NCBI GenBank assembly: GCA_963580285.1
Contig: OY757020.1
Span: forward strand, 103,295,497 to 103,359,496
Reading direction: 5' to 3'
Length of the DNA stretch: 64,000 nt
Source: Lucinisca nassula
Taxonomy: Eukaryota > Mollusca > Bivalvia > Lucinida > Lucinidae
Shown: positions 19,529 to 30,955 of the stretch, piece after piece
How the letters are laid out: every line of letters begins with the position of its first letter
Numbering within the stretch: position 1 is the first letter of the stretch
Notes under the pieces: model-generated
What the model was told of the DNA's origin: nothing
Databases searched by the model: none
What the model saw: the letters and a program-made list of their open reading frames with translations, nothing else
Program-made: the position numbers and the translations under genes

Positions 19529-19715
19529 ATGAGTTCCTTTAAGAGCAATGAAAACATTCATAAGAAAGAAGATGGGTCATACTACGTAGTTTCGGCTAAT
19601 AAAGCCTCATCAGTGACCCTGTAATGATCCGACAAAGAAAGCCAGAGGAAACATACTGCAATTTTGCGAATTTTGAATAGGCAGTCTAATTCTAAATAAG
19701 CCTTTACGTATGACC
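19529..19715 (-). mobile_element. Penelope-like element fragment with ribozyme leader
   Basis: About 165 bases match the 5' leader of the Penelope copy at 63010-63180 almost base for base. They are followed at 19695-19712 by the AATAAGCCTTTACG junction that elsewhere marks the end of the reverse transcriptase. The join of leader to transcriptase end suggests the tandem or pseudo-LTR configuration known for these elements, here much shortened. The flanks are satellite to the left and unassigned sequence to the right. Confidence 0.75.
19574..19619 (-). ncRNA. Hammerhead ribozyme, type I, minimal stem III
   Basis: On the minus strand the order is GGGTCA, CTGATGA, a stem-loop with arms GGC and GCC, GAAA, CTACGTAG, TA, TGACCC. 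This supplies the full conserved core (CUGAUGA and GAAA). Stem I has six base pairs, stem II is closed, and stem III has three base pairs with a two-base loop. The predicted cleavage is after the UA. Such very short stem III forms are described for Penelope-like elements. This copy has a perfect stem I, better than the second copy at 63070-63115. Confidence 0.88.
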
Positions 19716-19934
19716 CCCGGCCCCCGTCCATCGGGCTTGAAGAAATAGATTGGGCTGCATGATACTTCCATGCAGAGCTGAAACCGACTGCAAATGAGTA
19801 CTGGTAAACAGCATAGAGGTTCTAAGCCTGTCCAGGAAAAGTGATGCAAGTCGGACCACCCATGCACAAAAACCCTATTGAGATGCCATTTCATCTCAAT
19901 GCCAGGTAAAAGTCCCACAAAATTGGAAGCAACG
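19716..19934. other. Unassigned segment between Penelope fragment and next array
   Basis: A minus-strand open frame covers part of it but has no recognisable features and runs into the ribozyme region. It contains ATTGAGATG..ATTTCATCTCAAT, a short inverted repeat that also occurs in a similar form near 562-588 in the left flank of Polinton 1. Confidence 0.35.
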
Positions 19935-22005
19935 TCTCCAAAATGACCTATACAGTGTTGGCGGAGATGAAAACCTCAATTCAAACAAATGTCTCATGAT
20001 GGTTAACATATGTCTCATGATGGTTAACATTTCCACCAAGTAATTTTAAAATTCATCCAGGAAAAAGTGAGTTATTGACCAAACATGAAAAAAAGGCCAC
20101 TTTTTTATGTCTGACCTCTAAGTATGACCTTGACATTGGAAGTACTGACCTAGGTCCTGCACGCAACACATTGTCTCATGATGTTTATAGGTCATTCCCT
20201 TTCTTTAGACTTTGTTGTGATGAGTCAGATCTATAGACTAATCCATTTTCGTTAAGGTTGGCTGCTCATTGCATCAAATAACACACCATTTTTTCCTGAC
20301 TGATTGCTCAGTGAACCACAAAATTACCCATTGATATAGCTCTATTGTTGCAATATTTACCTGCAGGTAAGATTAACACATATACCTGAATAAGTCTTAC
20401 CTGAGTGAACAATATAATGTTCATTGACTCCTTTCATTCCACCCCTTGCTCAAAGCTCAAAATGTTCCCATACTATAGTGACTTGTAATTGCGTATATAC
20501 ACATTTCTATATTAATCCAGGTATAAGATATTGTATGGCATTGCCCATGCATTGTATGCAAATTCAAACAGGTGTGACACCCCTTATTTAGTGAATAGGC
20601 CTGTACCACAACTGAAGCGTGAAAGCTAAAACAAAGTGTAAAGATTGGTAAAAAGCTATAATATTTCTGCCAAGTCATTTTAAAATTCATCCATTAATAT
20701 GAAAGTTATTGACCATACACAGAAAAAGACCCTTTTTGACCTTTGACCTCTAAGTATGACCTTGACCTTTTGAGGATCCAACCTAAGTCATGTGCTCAAC
20801 ACATCGTCCCATGATGGTTAACATTTCTGCCAAGTAATTTAGGAATAATAAAGTTATTGACCATACACGAAAAAAATAGGTCCCTTTTTTACCTTTGACC
20901 TTTAAGTATGACCTTGACCTTGGAGGTAGCAACCTTGGTCTTGCGAGCAACAAATTGTCTCATGATGGATAACATTTCTGCCAAGTCATTTTAAAATTCA
21001 TCCATTAATATGAAAGTTATTGACCAAACACTTAAAAAAGACCCTTTTTTTACCTTTGACCTCTAAGTTTGACCTTGACCTTTGGGTCTGCCAAGTCATT
21101 TTAAAATTCATCCATTAATATGAAAGTTTTTGACCAAACACTTAAAAAAGACCCTTTTTTGACATTTGACCTCTAAGTATGACCTTGACCTTTGAGGTAC
21201 AAACCTGGGTCATGCGCTTGACACATCGTCTCATGATGGTTAACATTTCTGCCAAGAAATTTCAAAATCCATTTAAGATAACTGAAGTTATTGGCCGGAC
21301 ACAGTCTGCCCATACAATACATACAGGATAACTTCCAAGGGAAATAATTCAAAAAGTATAAATGCAAGAGTTATAGTTCTTGCACTCTGCACGTCTTCTC
21401 ATGATGATTAACATTACTGTAAGTAATTGTAAAATCAATCCAGGAATAAGAAAGATATTGATCGGACAATAAAAAAGACGTTATTTTACCTTTCACCTCT
21501 AAGTATGACCTTGACCTTTGAGGTACGGACCTGGGTCTTGCGCATGACACACTGTCACATTATGGTTAATATTTCTGCTAAGTAATATTTAAATCCATCC
21601 AGGTTAAGAAAGTTATAGATTGGACACAATAAGAAAGACGCTTTTTGGACCTTTTATCTCTAAGTATGACCTTGACCTTTCAGGTACGGCTGTGGGTCTT
21701 GCACGTGACACTCTGTCACATTATGGTTAACATTTCTGCCAAGTAATATTTAAATCCATCCAGGAATAACAGTTATTGATTGGACACGACAAAGACCCTT
21801 TTTGGACCTTTAACCTCTAAGTATGACCTTTGAGGTACGGACCCGAGATTTGCGCGCAACACTCCATCACATTATGGTTAACATTTCTGCCAAGTAATAT
21901 TTAAATCCATCCAGGAATAAGAAAGTTATGGAGGATAAAAAAATTTGTGGACGGACAGACAGACGGACGGACAGAGTGATTACTAATAATAAAATTGAGT
22001 TGAGT
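19935..22005. repeat. Degenerate tandem array with GACCTTGACCTT words
   Basis: Units of about 150-190 bases share CTCATGATGGTTAACATTTCTGCCAAG, AAATTCATCCA(G/T)..AATA, GAAAGTTATTGACC, GACCCTTTTT and TAAGTATGACCTTGACCTT. They recur at about 20000, 20170, 20660, 20810, 20960, 21100, 21230, 21400, 21550, 21720 and 21870. The middle (20200-20650) is not repetitive. The array ends in GGACGGACAGACAGACGG, the same kind of tail that closes the array at 24650 and 26340, suggesting one family of tandem-bearing transposons. Confidence 0.75.
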
Positions 22006-22063
22006 TGAGTTGGTGACTGTACCCGATCCGGTGAATTTACGAACCGGTGATATATTCACTCAC

Positions 22064-22278
22064 CTCTGAAAAGCCATTTGTGTCAAGTCATCTTTCTGTG
22101 TTTCCCGGAATCCGACAAGGTAGCTGATGCTGTCACATTCTTGAATCACAGCATTAAAATATCGTGTGTTTCCACTAGCGCTTGTTTTCATCAGTGACAC
22201 ATCATGAATAAATCCATCGACGCAATCATCAATTAATGAAGATGATGATGATGTCTTGCTCTTCTTTGGCGACGCCAT
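22064..22278 (-). CDS. First coding exon of a host-like gene, OB-fold-related protein suspected
   Basis: On the minus strand an ATG at 22278 opens 71 codons beginning MASPKKSKTSSSSS, then FIHDVSLMKTSASGNTRYF and an acidic/hydrophobic stretch. It ends at a strong 5' splice site (AG then GTGAGTG at 22063). The segment VSxMKTSxxGNxxYFNAxIQ resembles the start of OB-fold proteins of the RPA type. That fits the second OB-like exon at 37466-37762 in the same window, though the order on the strand rules out a single gene. No downstream exon is recognisable before the repeats, so the gene may be truncated. Confidence is good for an exon and low for its function. Confidence 0.6.
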
Positions 22279-22294
22279 GTTTTACTGACTTTTT

Positions 22295-22334
22295 GGCGGG
22301 AAACATCCGGGCTTTGGCTCCCACTATTTATATG
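22295..22334 (-). promoter_or_regulatory. Promoter with TATA box and E2F-type site
   Basis: On the minus strand CATATAAATA (22334-22325) is followed by TTTCCCGCC (22303-22295), an E2F consensus, and 17 bases later by the ATG at 22278. E2F sites typically drive S-phase genes, which would suit a single-stranded-DNA-binding protein. This is inference from motif spacing. Confidence 0.5.
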
Positions 22335-22350
22335 ACGACCGTGTAAATAC

Positions 22351-22446
22351 AGAGGTTTCGCCACCAAACAAGTTCGCAACCGGAGGTTTCGCCACTAGGA
22401 TGTTTCGCCCCACAGGAGGTTTCGCCACTCGGAGGTTTCGCCACCG
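22351..22446. repeat. Short interspersed motif GGTTTCGCCAC, five copies
   Basis: GGTTTCGCCAC, or a one-step variant such as TGTTTCGCCCC, occurs five times in 96 bases, immediately upstream of the promoter at 22295-22334. It could be an upstream element or a small expanded repeat. Confidence 0.6.
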
Positions 22447-23419
22447 AAAATGTATTTATTTTATAGGATTAATGCAATATTGCGCTTCTGTACCTTTCAC
22501 CATACGATCCAAAGAAAATAACAAAATGCGTTAAACTGGCAAATAAAATCAATGTTTTGCTATTAAACTTTAATAATAGAATAACCAAACAAATCATATT
22601 TAATGTTAATTTCACCAGATGTACAAGTTAGAATTTTTAAAATCGATTTGAAATAAACAATTGTGTTGCGAAAATCTGCATTGCGGCCGACGGAGTATTG
22701 AGGTGCAACGAACTACCGAAAAAGAGACAACCAAGACAGTTCACCTTTACGGAAATATTAAGAAAAGTAACAACTGTGACATGGCCATACACTCCCAAGT
22801 TTGTTTTTTTTCGGTAAAAATCCAACTTTTTAGGATCTGAATCCAACTTTTTAGGATTTGAATCAAAATTTTCAGATTTGAATCCAACTTTTATCATGGA
22901 TGGATTCTTGAACTCCAGTTTTCAAAATCCTAGTGAGAACTCTGCTGCATATAAAATTGATGAAAAGCATTTAGCCGTGTATCCAGACCACACCTCGGGA
23001 AGGCGCTTTTAAAAATTTGTGGTGTTACAAATATGTGCAATAAATCAATTAAAAATATAAAAATATCATCAATTTAAAATCAAAACAAAACACGTGATTT
23101 CTCAACTCTCAACATTATCCCTAAGATGCTGATTGTGCCAGTCGTCATCCCAGCTCCTTCATTTGTAATTACAAATACATGGGCTGTCGTGTACACTTCT
23201 CGCCCTTTTTTCAACACTCGATTGATTCCATAAATAGCTATTGGACAAAAAAAATGCTTCAGACTGGTCCCCTTTTTGTCTATTTTCAAGTAAAAAATAA
23301 TAAAAAAAAAAACAATAACAACCGACTTTTTAAACTATAAACAGCCTTTATTTATTTATTTTTATTAAACTCTGCACAAAATCAAATAAACATAAGAAAA
23401 ATATATAAATATATAGTCG
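22447..23419. other. No gene recognised
   Basis: AT-rich. Around 22815-22890 AATCCAACTTTTTAGGAT and variants recur three to four times. Minus-strand open frames at 22637-22897 and 23080-23289 have no recognisable features. Confidence 0.45.
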
Positions 23420-26418
23420 TGGTGGCTATCTTGGTCATGTGACCTAGACCATATTGGCAACTTTTCATCTTGGTCATGTATTGGCATTTTTTTCATTTGT
23501 TCAACTCACAAAGGCTCCATATTAAATTTCACTTAAATTGGCTCAGCAGTTTTGGAGAAAAAAATATATGAAATATGGATCCTGAATGACCTTGACCTTT
23601 CTCGCCCACAGATCTTCATGTATTCAGTTACTTTACCTGATCTACAAATTTTGGTGACACTGTCTTCAATGGTTTCCTATAAATCCATTATTTTCACTTT
23701 GCCCCATGCAAAAGCCTAAGTCGGCAAATTTGACATTGCTGTAAAATAGGTCAAGGTCAACCACGGGTCACCAGTTGTACAAACCATGATGTGCCCGAGT
23801 ACCATATGCTACATGCCAAGTTTCAAGGCCACTGGCGTTATGGTTCTGGAGAAGAAGAATTTTGAAGGCTTTTTACCATATATGGGCATGGCGGCCATCT
23901 TGGGTCTAAGGCCAATGAATGACCTTGACCTTTCTCACCCACAGATCTTCATGTATTCAGTTACTTTACCTGATCTACCAATTTTGGTGACACTGTCTTC
24001 AATGGTTTCCTATAAATCCATTATTTTCACTTTGCCCCATGCAAAATCCTAAGTCGGCAAATTTGACATTGCTGTAAAATAGGTCAAGGTCAACCCAGGG
24101 TCACCATTTGTACAAACCATGATGGGCCCGAGTACCATATGCTACATGCCAAGTTTCAAGGCCAATGGCCTTATGGTTCTGGAGAAGAAGATTTTTGAAG
24201 GTTTTTTTACCATATATGGGCATGGCGGCCATCTTGGGTCTAAGGCCAATGAATGACCTTGACCTTTATCACCCATAGATCTTCATGTATTCAGTTACTT
24301 TACCTGATCTACAAATTTTGGTGACACTGTCTTCAATGGTTTCCTATAAATCCATAATTTTCACTTTGCCCCATGCAAAAGCCTAAGTCGGCAAATTTGA
24401 CATTGCTGTAAAATAGGTCAAGGTCAACCCAGGGTCACCATTTGTACAAACCATGATGGGCCTGAGTACCATATGCTACATGCCAAGTTTCAAGGCCACT
24501 GGCCTTATGGTTCTGGAGAAGAAGGCCATCTTGGTCATGTGATCCAGACCCCGCGAACAAACTTTCGTTCCCCCATCCCACTGAGGCTCCATATGAAATT
24601 TGGCTTTGATTGGCCCTGCAGTATAGGAGAAGAAGATCTTTGAAAATGGTGGACGGACAGACGGACGACGGACCATGGCTATATACTATAAGCTCACCTA
24701 TGAGCCTAAAGGCTCAGGTGAGCTAAAAATCCATTATTTTCACTTTTTCCTATGCAAAAGCCTAAGTCAGCATATTTGACATTACTGTAAAATAGGTCAA
24801 GTTCAACCCAGGGTCACCATTTGAACAAATTATGATAGGCCCGAGTACCATATGCTAGATGCCAAGTTCCAAGGCCATTGGCCTTACGGTTCTTGAGAAG
24901 AAGAATTTCGAAGTGTTTTTACCATATATGGGCGTGGTGGCCATCTTTGCATGTGATCTAGACCATATTGGCAGCTTTTCATTTGTTCAACCCCCAAAGG
25001 CTCCATATTGAATTTCACTTCAATTGGCTCAGTAGTTTCTGAGAAAAAATGTTTGAAATATGGAACCTGCATGACCTTGGTATAAGGTCAATTAATGACC
25101 TTGACCTTTCTTACACATAGATCTTCATGTGTTTAGCTACTTTACCTTATCTACTAATTTTGGTGACAGTGTCTTCAATGGTTTCCTAAAAATCCATTAT
25201 TTTCACTTTTTCCCATGCAAAAGCCTAAGTCGGCAAATTTGACATTGCTGTAAAATAGGTCAAGGTCAACTCAGGGTCACCATTTGTACAAACTATGATG
25301 GGCCTGAGCACCATATGCTACATGCCAAGTTTCAAGGCCATTGGCCTTACGGTTATGGAGGAGAAGAATTTTTAAGGCTTTTTACCATATATGGGCGTGA
25401 CGGCCATTTTGGTCATGTGATCTAGACCGTATTGGCATTTTTTCATTTGTTCAACTCACAAAGGCTCCATATTAAATTTTACTTAAATTGGCTCAGTAGT
25501 TTCTGAGAAAAAAATGTTTGAAATATGGATCCTGAATGACCTTGGTCTAAGGCCAATGAATGACCTTGACCTTTCTGACCCATAGATCTTCATGTATTCA
25601 ATTACTTTACCTGATCTACAAATTTTGGTGACACTGTCTTCAATGGTTTCCTATAAATCCATTATTTTCACTTTTTCCCATGCAAAAGCCTAAGTCGGCA
25701 AATTTGACATTGCTGTAAAATAGGTCAAGGTCAACCCAGGGTCACCATTTGTACAAACCATAATGGGCCCGAGTACCATATGCTACATGCCAAGTTTCAA
25801 AGCCACTGGCCTTATGGTTCTGGAGAAGAAGATTTTTGAAGGGTTTGTTACCATATATGGGCATGGCGGCCATCTTGGTCATGTGATCCAGACCCGCGAA
25901 CAAGGCCAATGAATGACCTTGACCTTTCTGATCCATATACATTCATGTATTCAGTTACTTTACCTGATCTTCAAATTTTGGTGACACTGTCTTCAATGGT
26001 TTCCTATAAATCCATTATTTTCACTTTGCCCCATGCAAAAGCCTAAGTCGACAAATTTGACATTGCTGTAAAATAGGTCAAGGTCAACCCAGGGTCACCA
26101 TTTGTACAAACCATGATGGACCCGAGTACCATATGCTACATGCCAAGTTTCAAGGCCAATGGCCTTATGGTTCTGGAGAAGAAGATTTTTGAAGGCTTTT
26201 TACCATATATGGGCATGGCGGCCATCTTGGTCATGTGATCCAGACCCCGCGAACAAACTTTCGTTCCCCCATCCCACTGAGGTTCCATATGAAATTTGGC
26301 TTTGATTGGCCCTGCAGTATAGGAGAAGATCTTTGAAAATGGTGGACGGACGGACGGACGACAGACCATGGCTATACTATAAGCTCACCTATGAGCCTAA
26401 AGGCTCAGGTGAGCTAAA
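23420..26418. repeat. Large tandem array, period about 335 bp, with Helitron-like ends
   Basis: Six to seven units share AGATCTTCATGTATTCAGTT, GGTGACACTGTCTTCAATGG, AATAGGTCAAGGTCAACCC, CCATATGCTACATGCC and TATGGTTCTGGAGAAGAAG. The first units start about 335 bases apart (23610, 23944, 24280). Twice, at 24650-24728 and 26336-26418, the series is closed by a block with GGACGGACGGACGAC. In each case AGCTCACCT and AGGTGAGCT then flank GAGCCTAAAGGCTC, with final CTAAAA. The terminal hairpin plus CTAA resembles a Helitron 3' end. Two successive elements of one family are likely. Confidence 0.75.
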
Positions 26419-27840
26419 AAGACGAGGAATCATCCGAAACGGATGAACCCAGTCAGCAGTCTAGTCAACAGTCAAGCCAGCAGTCTGCAGCACCAAAGCA
26501 AATTAATTTTCCACGCTTCTTGGTAATGTTTTCATGTGAAGATACACGCACTGTGTCAAGTTTATCCCCATTTTAGAAAAGAGCATCATGTCATTGCCGG
26601 ACATCCCAAAAGCATTAAAAAGCTTAAGTAAGGTGACCTTTTACTAGTAGTCGAGAGAGAACAGCAGGTGAAAAGCCTGCTTGGTACCACAAGGCTCTTC
26701 GATCTCAAGGTCAAAGTATATCTGCATTATACACTTAACTCATGCAAAGGTGTTATCCGCAGCCCAGAGCTCCGTCCTTGCAGCGATGCAGAGATAGTTG
26801 AGAACTTGAGATCGGAAGGCGTCATTGGTGTACGTAACATCCAAGTTCGTAGAGGTGGTGTATTGAAACCAACGGGTACTTACGTGTTGACTTTTAATAC
26901 ACCAGTTCTACCCAAGAAAATCAAAGTAGCATATCTTTCAGTTAACGTGGATGTTTATATAACAAACCCTCTTAGATGTTACTCGTGTCAGGTTTTTGGC
27001 CACCACGAAAGCAGATGTCAAAAGAAAAAACTCTGTCCAAATTGTGGTGAAGAAAAACGTGTCGATAATCATCAAAACTGTAAAAATGAGGCCAAATGTG
27101 TGAATTGTGGTGGCAAGCATGCTGTTTTCTCTCGAGATTGTCCGGCATGGAAAAAAGAAAAAGAAATACTTACTGTCAAATACCAAAGGGGGATGACATT
27201 CCCAGAAGCGCGGAAAATTGTTGACGAGCGATACACAACACCAACCACCAGTTACGCCAGCATCACCAACACCAACCACCAGTTACGCCAGCATCACAAA
27301 GGGTGCTGATGTACAAGTTTCCAGCTCCGCAACGCAGACTGTTGAATCATGCATAGCTGAACTAAAGAAATCCGGTGCATGGAGCAAATCCACTCCAGCA
27401 CCACAAAGTTCAACCAATTTATCAAATGGCGCAATCCAGGGTGCTGCATGCATAGCTGAACTAAAGAAATCCGATGCATGGAGCAAATCCACTCCAGCAC
27501 CACAAAGTTCAACCAATTTATAAAATGGCGCAAACCAGGGTGCTGCGGATCGAACGACAGCGACCGTACCGAAGCCAGCGCCGCATGTAAAAGAAACTCG
27601 ACCCAGGTCGAACTAATAAGGGATCGGAAGTTCCGAAAAAGCAATTGTCTCTAAAACAAACAGACAACGTAAAATGGAAAGAGACAATATAAAATTTCAG
27701 AACAGATTCGGATCTTTGAGTGACAGTGATATGGAGTTCGCGGAAACTCCATCATCACCAAATGGCAATAAACGAACGAGGTCAGCAACACCACGAGCTG
27801 GTGGTAGCAGATCTGTATCACCAATTGCAGCTCCAATATA
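26419..27840 (+). pseudogene. LINE A ORF1 (zinc-knuckle protein), broken
   Basis: Recognisable against ORF1 of copy B, with Ser/Gln-rich N-terminus, basic central region and three CCHC knuckles (CYSCQVFGHHESRC near 26975). It has several frameshifts. Two internal duplications are visible: about 33 bases repeated at 27236-27300, and about 100 bases repeated at 27350-27445 and 27452-27540. It is more similar to copy B than to copy C in the divergent part of ORF1. Confidence 0.85.
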
Positions 27841-27866
27841 GTTTCTAGTCTTAATCTCTTCATAAA

Positions 27867-29021
27867 ATGGATTTAAAACACAAAATAATACAATGGAATT
27901 GTCGAGGTCTTAAATCAAATTATAATGAACTCATTACTTATTTCGTTGTTAAACCCATCGGTTTTTTGTTTGCAAGAAACGTTTTTAAAAACTGATGACA
28001 ACATTGATGTCAGGGGTTTCTTTACATACAACTATATCTATTCTGATGGTGGCAGACCATCTGGTGGCAGTTCAATTTTCGTTAAATCATGTTTACCACA
28101 AAGAGAGATCAAATTAAAAACAGACCTACAAGCTGTAGCAGTATCGGTTTCTCTGGATAAAGAAACTACAATTTGCTCTCTATATATCCCACCCTCATTT
28201 TCTTTAAAACCCGAACATCTTGACTCATTGCTGAGTCAACTTCCATCGCCATATCTTTTAGTTGGCGACTTCAATGGTCACAATATTCTTTGGGGCTGTA
28301 AAGATATCAATAACAGAGGAGCACTTGTCGAAGATTTTATTGCAAAGAGCGATCTTTGCTTGATGAATGATAATTCTTATACTTACCTTCACCCTGCGAC
28401 AGGTCATTTGTCTTCTTTAGATCCCTCTTTGTGTCACCCATCTCTCTTCTTGGACTATGACTGGTCTGTTCATGATGATCAGTGCGGAAGTGATCACTTC
28501 CCTGTTATAATTGAGAGCGTAAACGAACCAGATGAAGACTGTAACCAGAAATGGAAAATGAATAAAGCCGACTGGGAATTATTCCATAATTTATGTGAAG
28601 AAGAGTTATCAGTTGATCATTTTAATGAATCATCCGACATTGTTTCTGATTTCACAGATACACTTATTAATATATCAGAACAATGCATTCCAAAGACCTC
28701 CACAAATACTAAGAAAAGCAAGCCTTGGTTACATAATGACTGTAAAGAAGCTATTCAAAAGCGTAAACAGGCTCTAAATAAGTTCTGCGAAAACCCCACT
28801 TCAGAAAAGCCAAACGACGTAAAGGTTTTTAGAGCTAAAGCTCGGCGAACAATCCGAGCTTCCAAACGAAAGTCATGGAGAGAATATGTCTCCAAATTGA
28901 ACTACAAAACCCCCATTATAAAGGTTTGGGATATGGTACGAAAAATTTCAGGAAAAACAAAGTCTTCTAGTTTTACACATTTAAATACTGAATTTGACAC
29001 AATAGCTTCAACAAAAAAAGA
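27867..29021 (+). pseudogene. LINE A ORF2, endonuclease part
   Basis: Starts MDLKHK as in the intact copies, loses two bases near 27925, then reads through the AP endonuclease motifs CLQET, LLVGDFNGHN and GSDHFPV. It is cut at 29021 by LINE B. The remaining reverse transcriptase part lies at 34793-36796. Confidence 0.85.
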
Positions 29022-29571
29022 CCCCCAGGTATTAGACTTCCTGCCTTGCCGTGGCCCTGGGGGCTCAATTCCCACTGGGCACATTGCCGCTGTGGTCTTT
29101 GTGCCCACTGGGAAGAGCTAAAGGAAGTACCACCCGTTTGCCGTGGGTGGCGTCCTGTAAGCCGGAAGAAGGGATCCTGGAGGTTGAGGGTTACCTGAGG
29201 TGGCGGTGCTTCAGGTACCCAACACGCCTCTTTGGCCTGGCTTTTCGGTGTAGACGGGTGGCCGTGCGGTCCGGCACGGTCAATCGGCTGGTCGCGCCGA
29301 GCCCTAGAGATACCGCTTTGCTTTCTCTTCAACTCTTTTTGTATCTTTCCTGATACCAACCATATGCCCATTTACCTTACCCTTTTCTGTCTTTTTATCT
29401 CTAGAAGGCGGTGGCTAAACGGATCAATCGTGTAGGCATTTTGTTTATACGAGTATATCTCACGTGTATCTCTAACACCTGCGAGTTGGATAACCACTCC
29501 ATTATGGTGTTCCCTTGTAGGGCTCCACGGAGGGCGGAGAGCACTTGGGACGAAACTAGAATTTTTTCCTT
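29022..29571 (+). promoter_or_regulatory. LINE B 5' untranslated region with internal promoter
   Basis: GC-rich, nearly identical to 54873-55422 in copy C and present in copy D (38639-39125). It opens with CCCCCAGG, which can pair with CCTGGGGG about 35 bases later to form a terminal hairpin. Internal promoters in this position are general for such LINEs; the exact start signals are not identified. Confidence 0.5.
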
Positions 29572-30930
29572 ATGCCTCATGGAAAAAAACATAACCGCAA
29601 CGCAGCTAAACGTAAAAAAGACGAGGATTCATCCGGAACGGATGAACCCAGTCAACAGTCAAGTCAGCAGTCAAGTCAGCAGTCTAGTCAGCAGTCTGAA
29701 ACTCAAAAGCTAAGCAATGTTCCGCGCTTCTTGGTGATAACATCACGTGATGATACACGTACGGTGTCAGATTTATCACCTTTTGTGATCGAAAAGAGTA
29801 TAGTGTCCATTGCCGGACATCCAAAAAGTATAAAAAAACTGAAGTCAGGTGATCTCCTCTTGGAAGTCGAGAGAGAACAGCAGGTCAAAAACCTGCTTGG
29901 TACCACAAAGATCTTCGATCTCAACGTCAAAGTATCGTTGCACAAAACCCTAAATTCATGTAAAGGTGTCATCCGCAGCCCAGAGCTACGCCCGTGCAAC
30001 GATACCGAGATTGTTGAGAATTTGAGAGATGAAGGCGTCATTGGTGTACGTAACATCCAAGTTCGTAGAGGTGGTGTATTAAAGCCAACAAGTACCTACG
30101 TGTTGACATTTAATACACCAGTTCTGCCCAAGAAAATAAAAGTTGCATATCTATCTGTTAACGTAGAGGTGTATATACCAAACCCTCTCAGATGTTATCA
30201 TTGTCAGGTTTTTGGTCACCACGAAAGCAGATGTCAGAAGAAACAAATCTGTCCAAACTGTGGTGAGGAAAAACATGTCGATAACCACCAAAACTGCAAA
30301 AATGAACCCAAATGCGTCAATTGTGGTGGCAAGCATGCTGTTTTCTCTCGAGATTGTCCGGCATGGAAAAAAGAAAAAGAAATACTCACTGTCAAATACC
30401 AAAGGGGGATAACATTCCCAGAAGCGCGGAAAATTGTTGATGAGCGATACAGAACACCAACCACTAGTTACGCCAGCATCACAAAGGGTGCTGGTGTAAA
30501 AGTTTCTAGCTCCGAAACACAGACTGCTGAATCATACATAGCTGAACTGAAAAAATCTGGTGCATGGAGTAAATCCACTCCGGCACCACAAAGTTCAACC
30601 AGTTTATCAAATGGCGCAATCCAGGTTGCTTCGGATCGGTCGACAGCGACCGTACCGAAGCCAGCGCCGCATGTAAAAGAGAAACTCGACTTAGGTCGAA
30701 CTAATAAGGGATCAGAAGATCCGAAAAAACAAATGTCTCTTAAACAAACAGACAGACAACGTAAAATGGAAAGAGACAATATAAGATTCCAGAACAGATT
30801 CGGATCTTTGAGTGACAGTGATATGGAGTTTGAAACTCCATCATCACCAAACGGCAAAAACAGATCGAGGTCAGCAACACCACGAGCTGGTGGTAGCAGA
30901 TCTATATCACCAATTGCAGCTCCAATATAG
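29572..30930 (+). CDS. LINE B ORF1, RNA-binding zinc-knuckle protein
   Basis: A 452-residue protein expected to coat LINE RNA. A basic N-terminus is followed by four SQQS units (about residues 27-42). A central globular part contains RFLVITSRDD and SIAGHPKSIKKL. Three zinc knuckles follow between about residues 203 and 260: CYHCQVFGHHESRC, CPNCGEEKHVDNHQNC, CVNCGGKHAVFSRDC. The tail is Ser/Lys-rich. The frame is uninterrupted and ends 25 bases before ORF2. The block from about 29590 to 30200 is much more different from copy C than anything else in the element. Confidence 0.92.
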   Translation: MPHGKKHNRNAAKRKKDEDSSGTDEPSQQSSQQSSQQSSQQSETQKLSNVPRFLVITSRDDTRTVSDLSPFVIEKSIVSIAGHPKSIKKLKSGDLLLEVEREQQVKNLLGTTKIFDLNVKVSLHKTLNSCKGVIRSPELRPCNDTEIVENLRDEGVIGVRNIQVRRGGVLKPTSTYVLTFNTPVLPKKIKVAYLSVNVEVYIPNPLRCYHCQVFGHHESRCQKKQICPNCGEEKHVDNHQNCKNEPKCVNCGGKHAVFSRDCPAWKKEKEILTVKYQRGITFPEARKIVDERYRTPTTSYASITKGAGVKVSSSETQTAESYIAELKKSGAWSKSTPAPQSSTSLSNGAIQVASDRSTATVPKPAPHVKEKLDLGRTNKGSEDPKKQMSLKQTDRQRKMERDNIRFQNRFGSLSDSDMEFETPSSPNGKNRSRSATPRAGGSRSISPIAAPI

Positions 30931-30955
30931 TTTTTAGTCTTAATCTCTTCATAAA

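Larger units (their letters stand above)
26419..29021 (+). mobile_element. LINE copy A, left part (5'-truncated)
   Basis: Begins in ORF1 directly after the Helitron-like end at 26418, so about 600 bases of 5' region are absent. It continues through ORF1 and the endonuclease domain of ORF2 and stops at the 13-base sequence CAACAAAAAAAGA (29009-29021), where intact LINE B is inserted. The rest of copy A continues from 34793. Confidence 0.85.

Noticed and set aside
23080..23289. Minus-strand 69-codon frame as an exon
   Set aside because: No flanking splice sites or recognisable motifs were found; length is within chance for AT-rich DNA.
29051..29435. Open frames of 67-132 codons in the LINE 5' region, also at 54902-55286
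   Set aside because: They exist on both strands, reflect high GC content and lie upstream of the true ORF1; no conserved protein is recognised.
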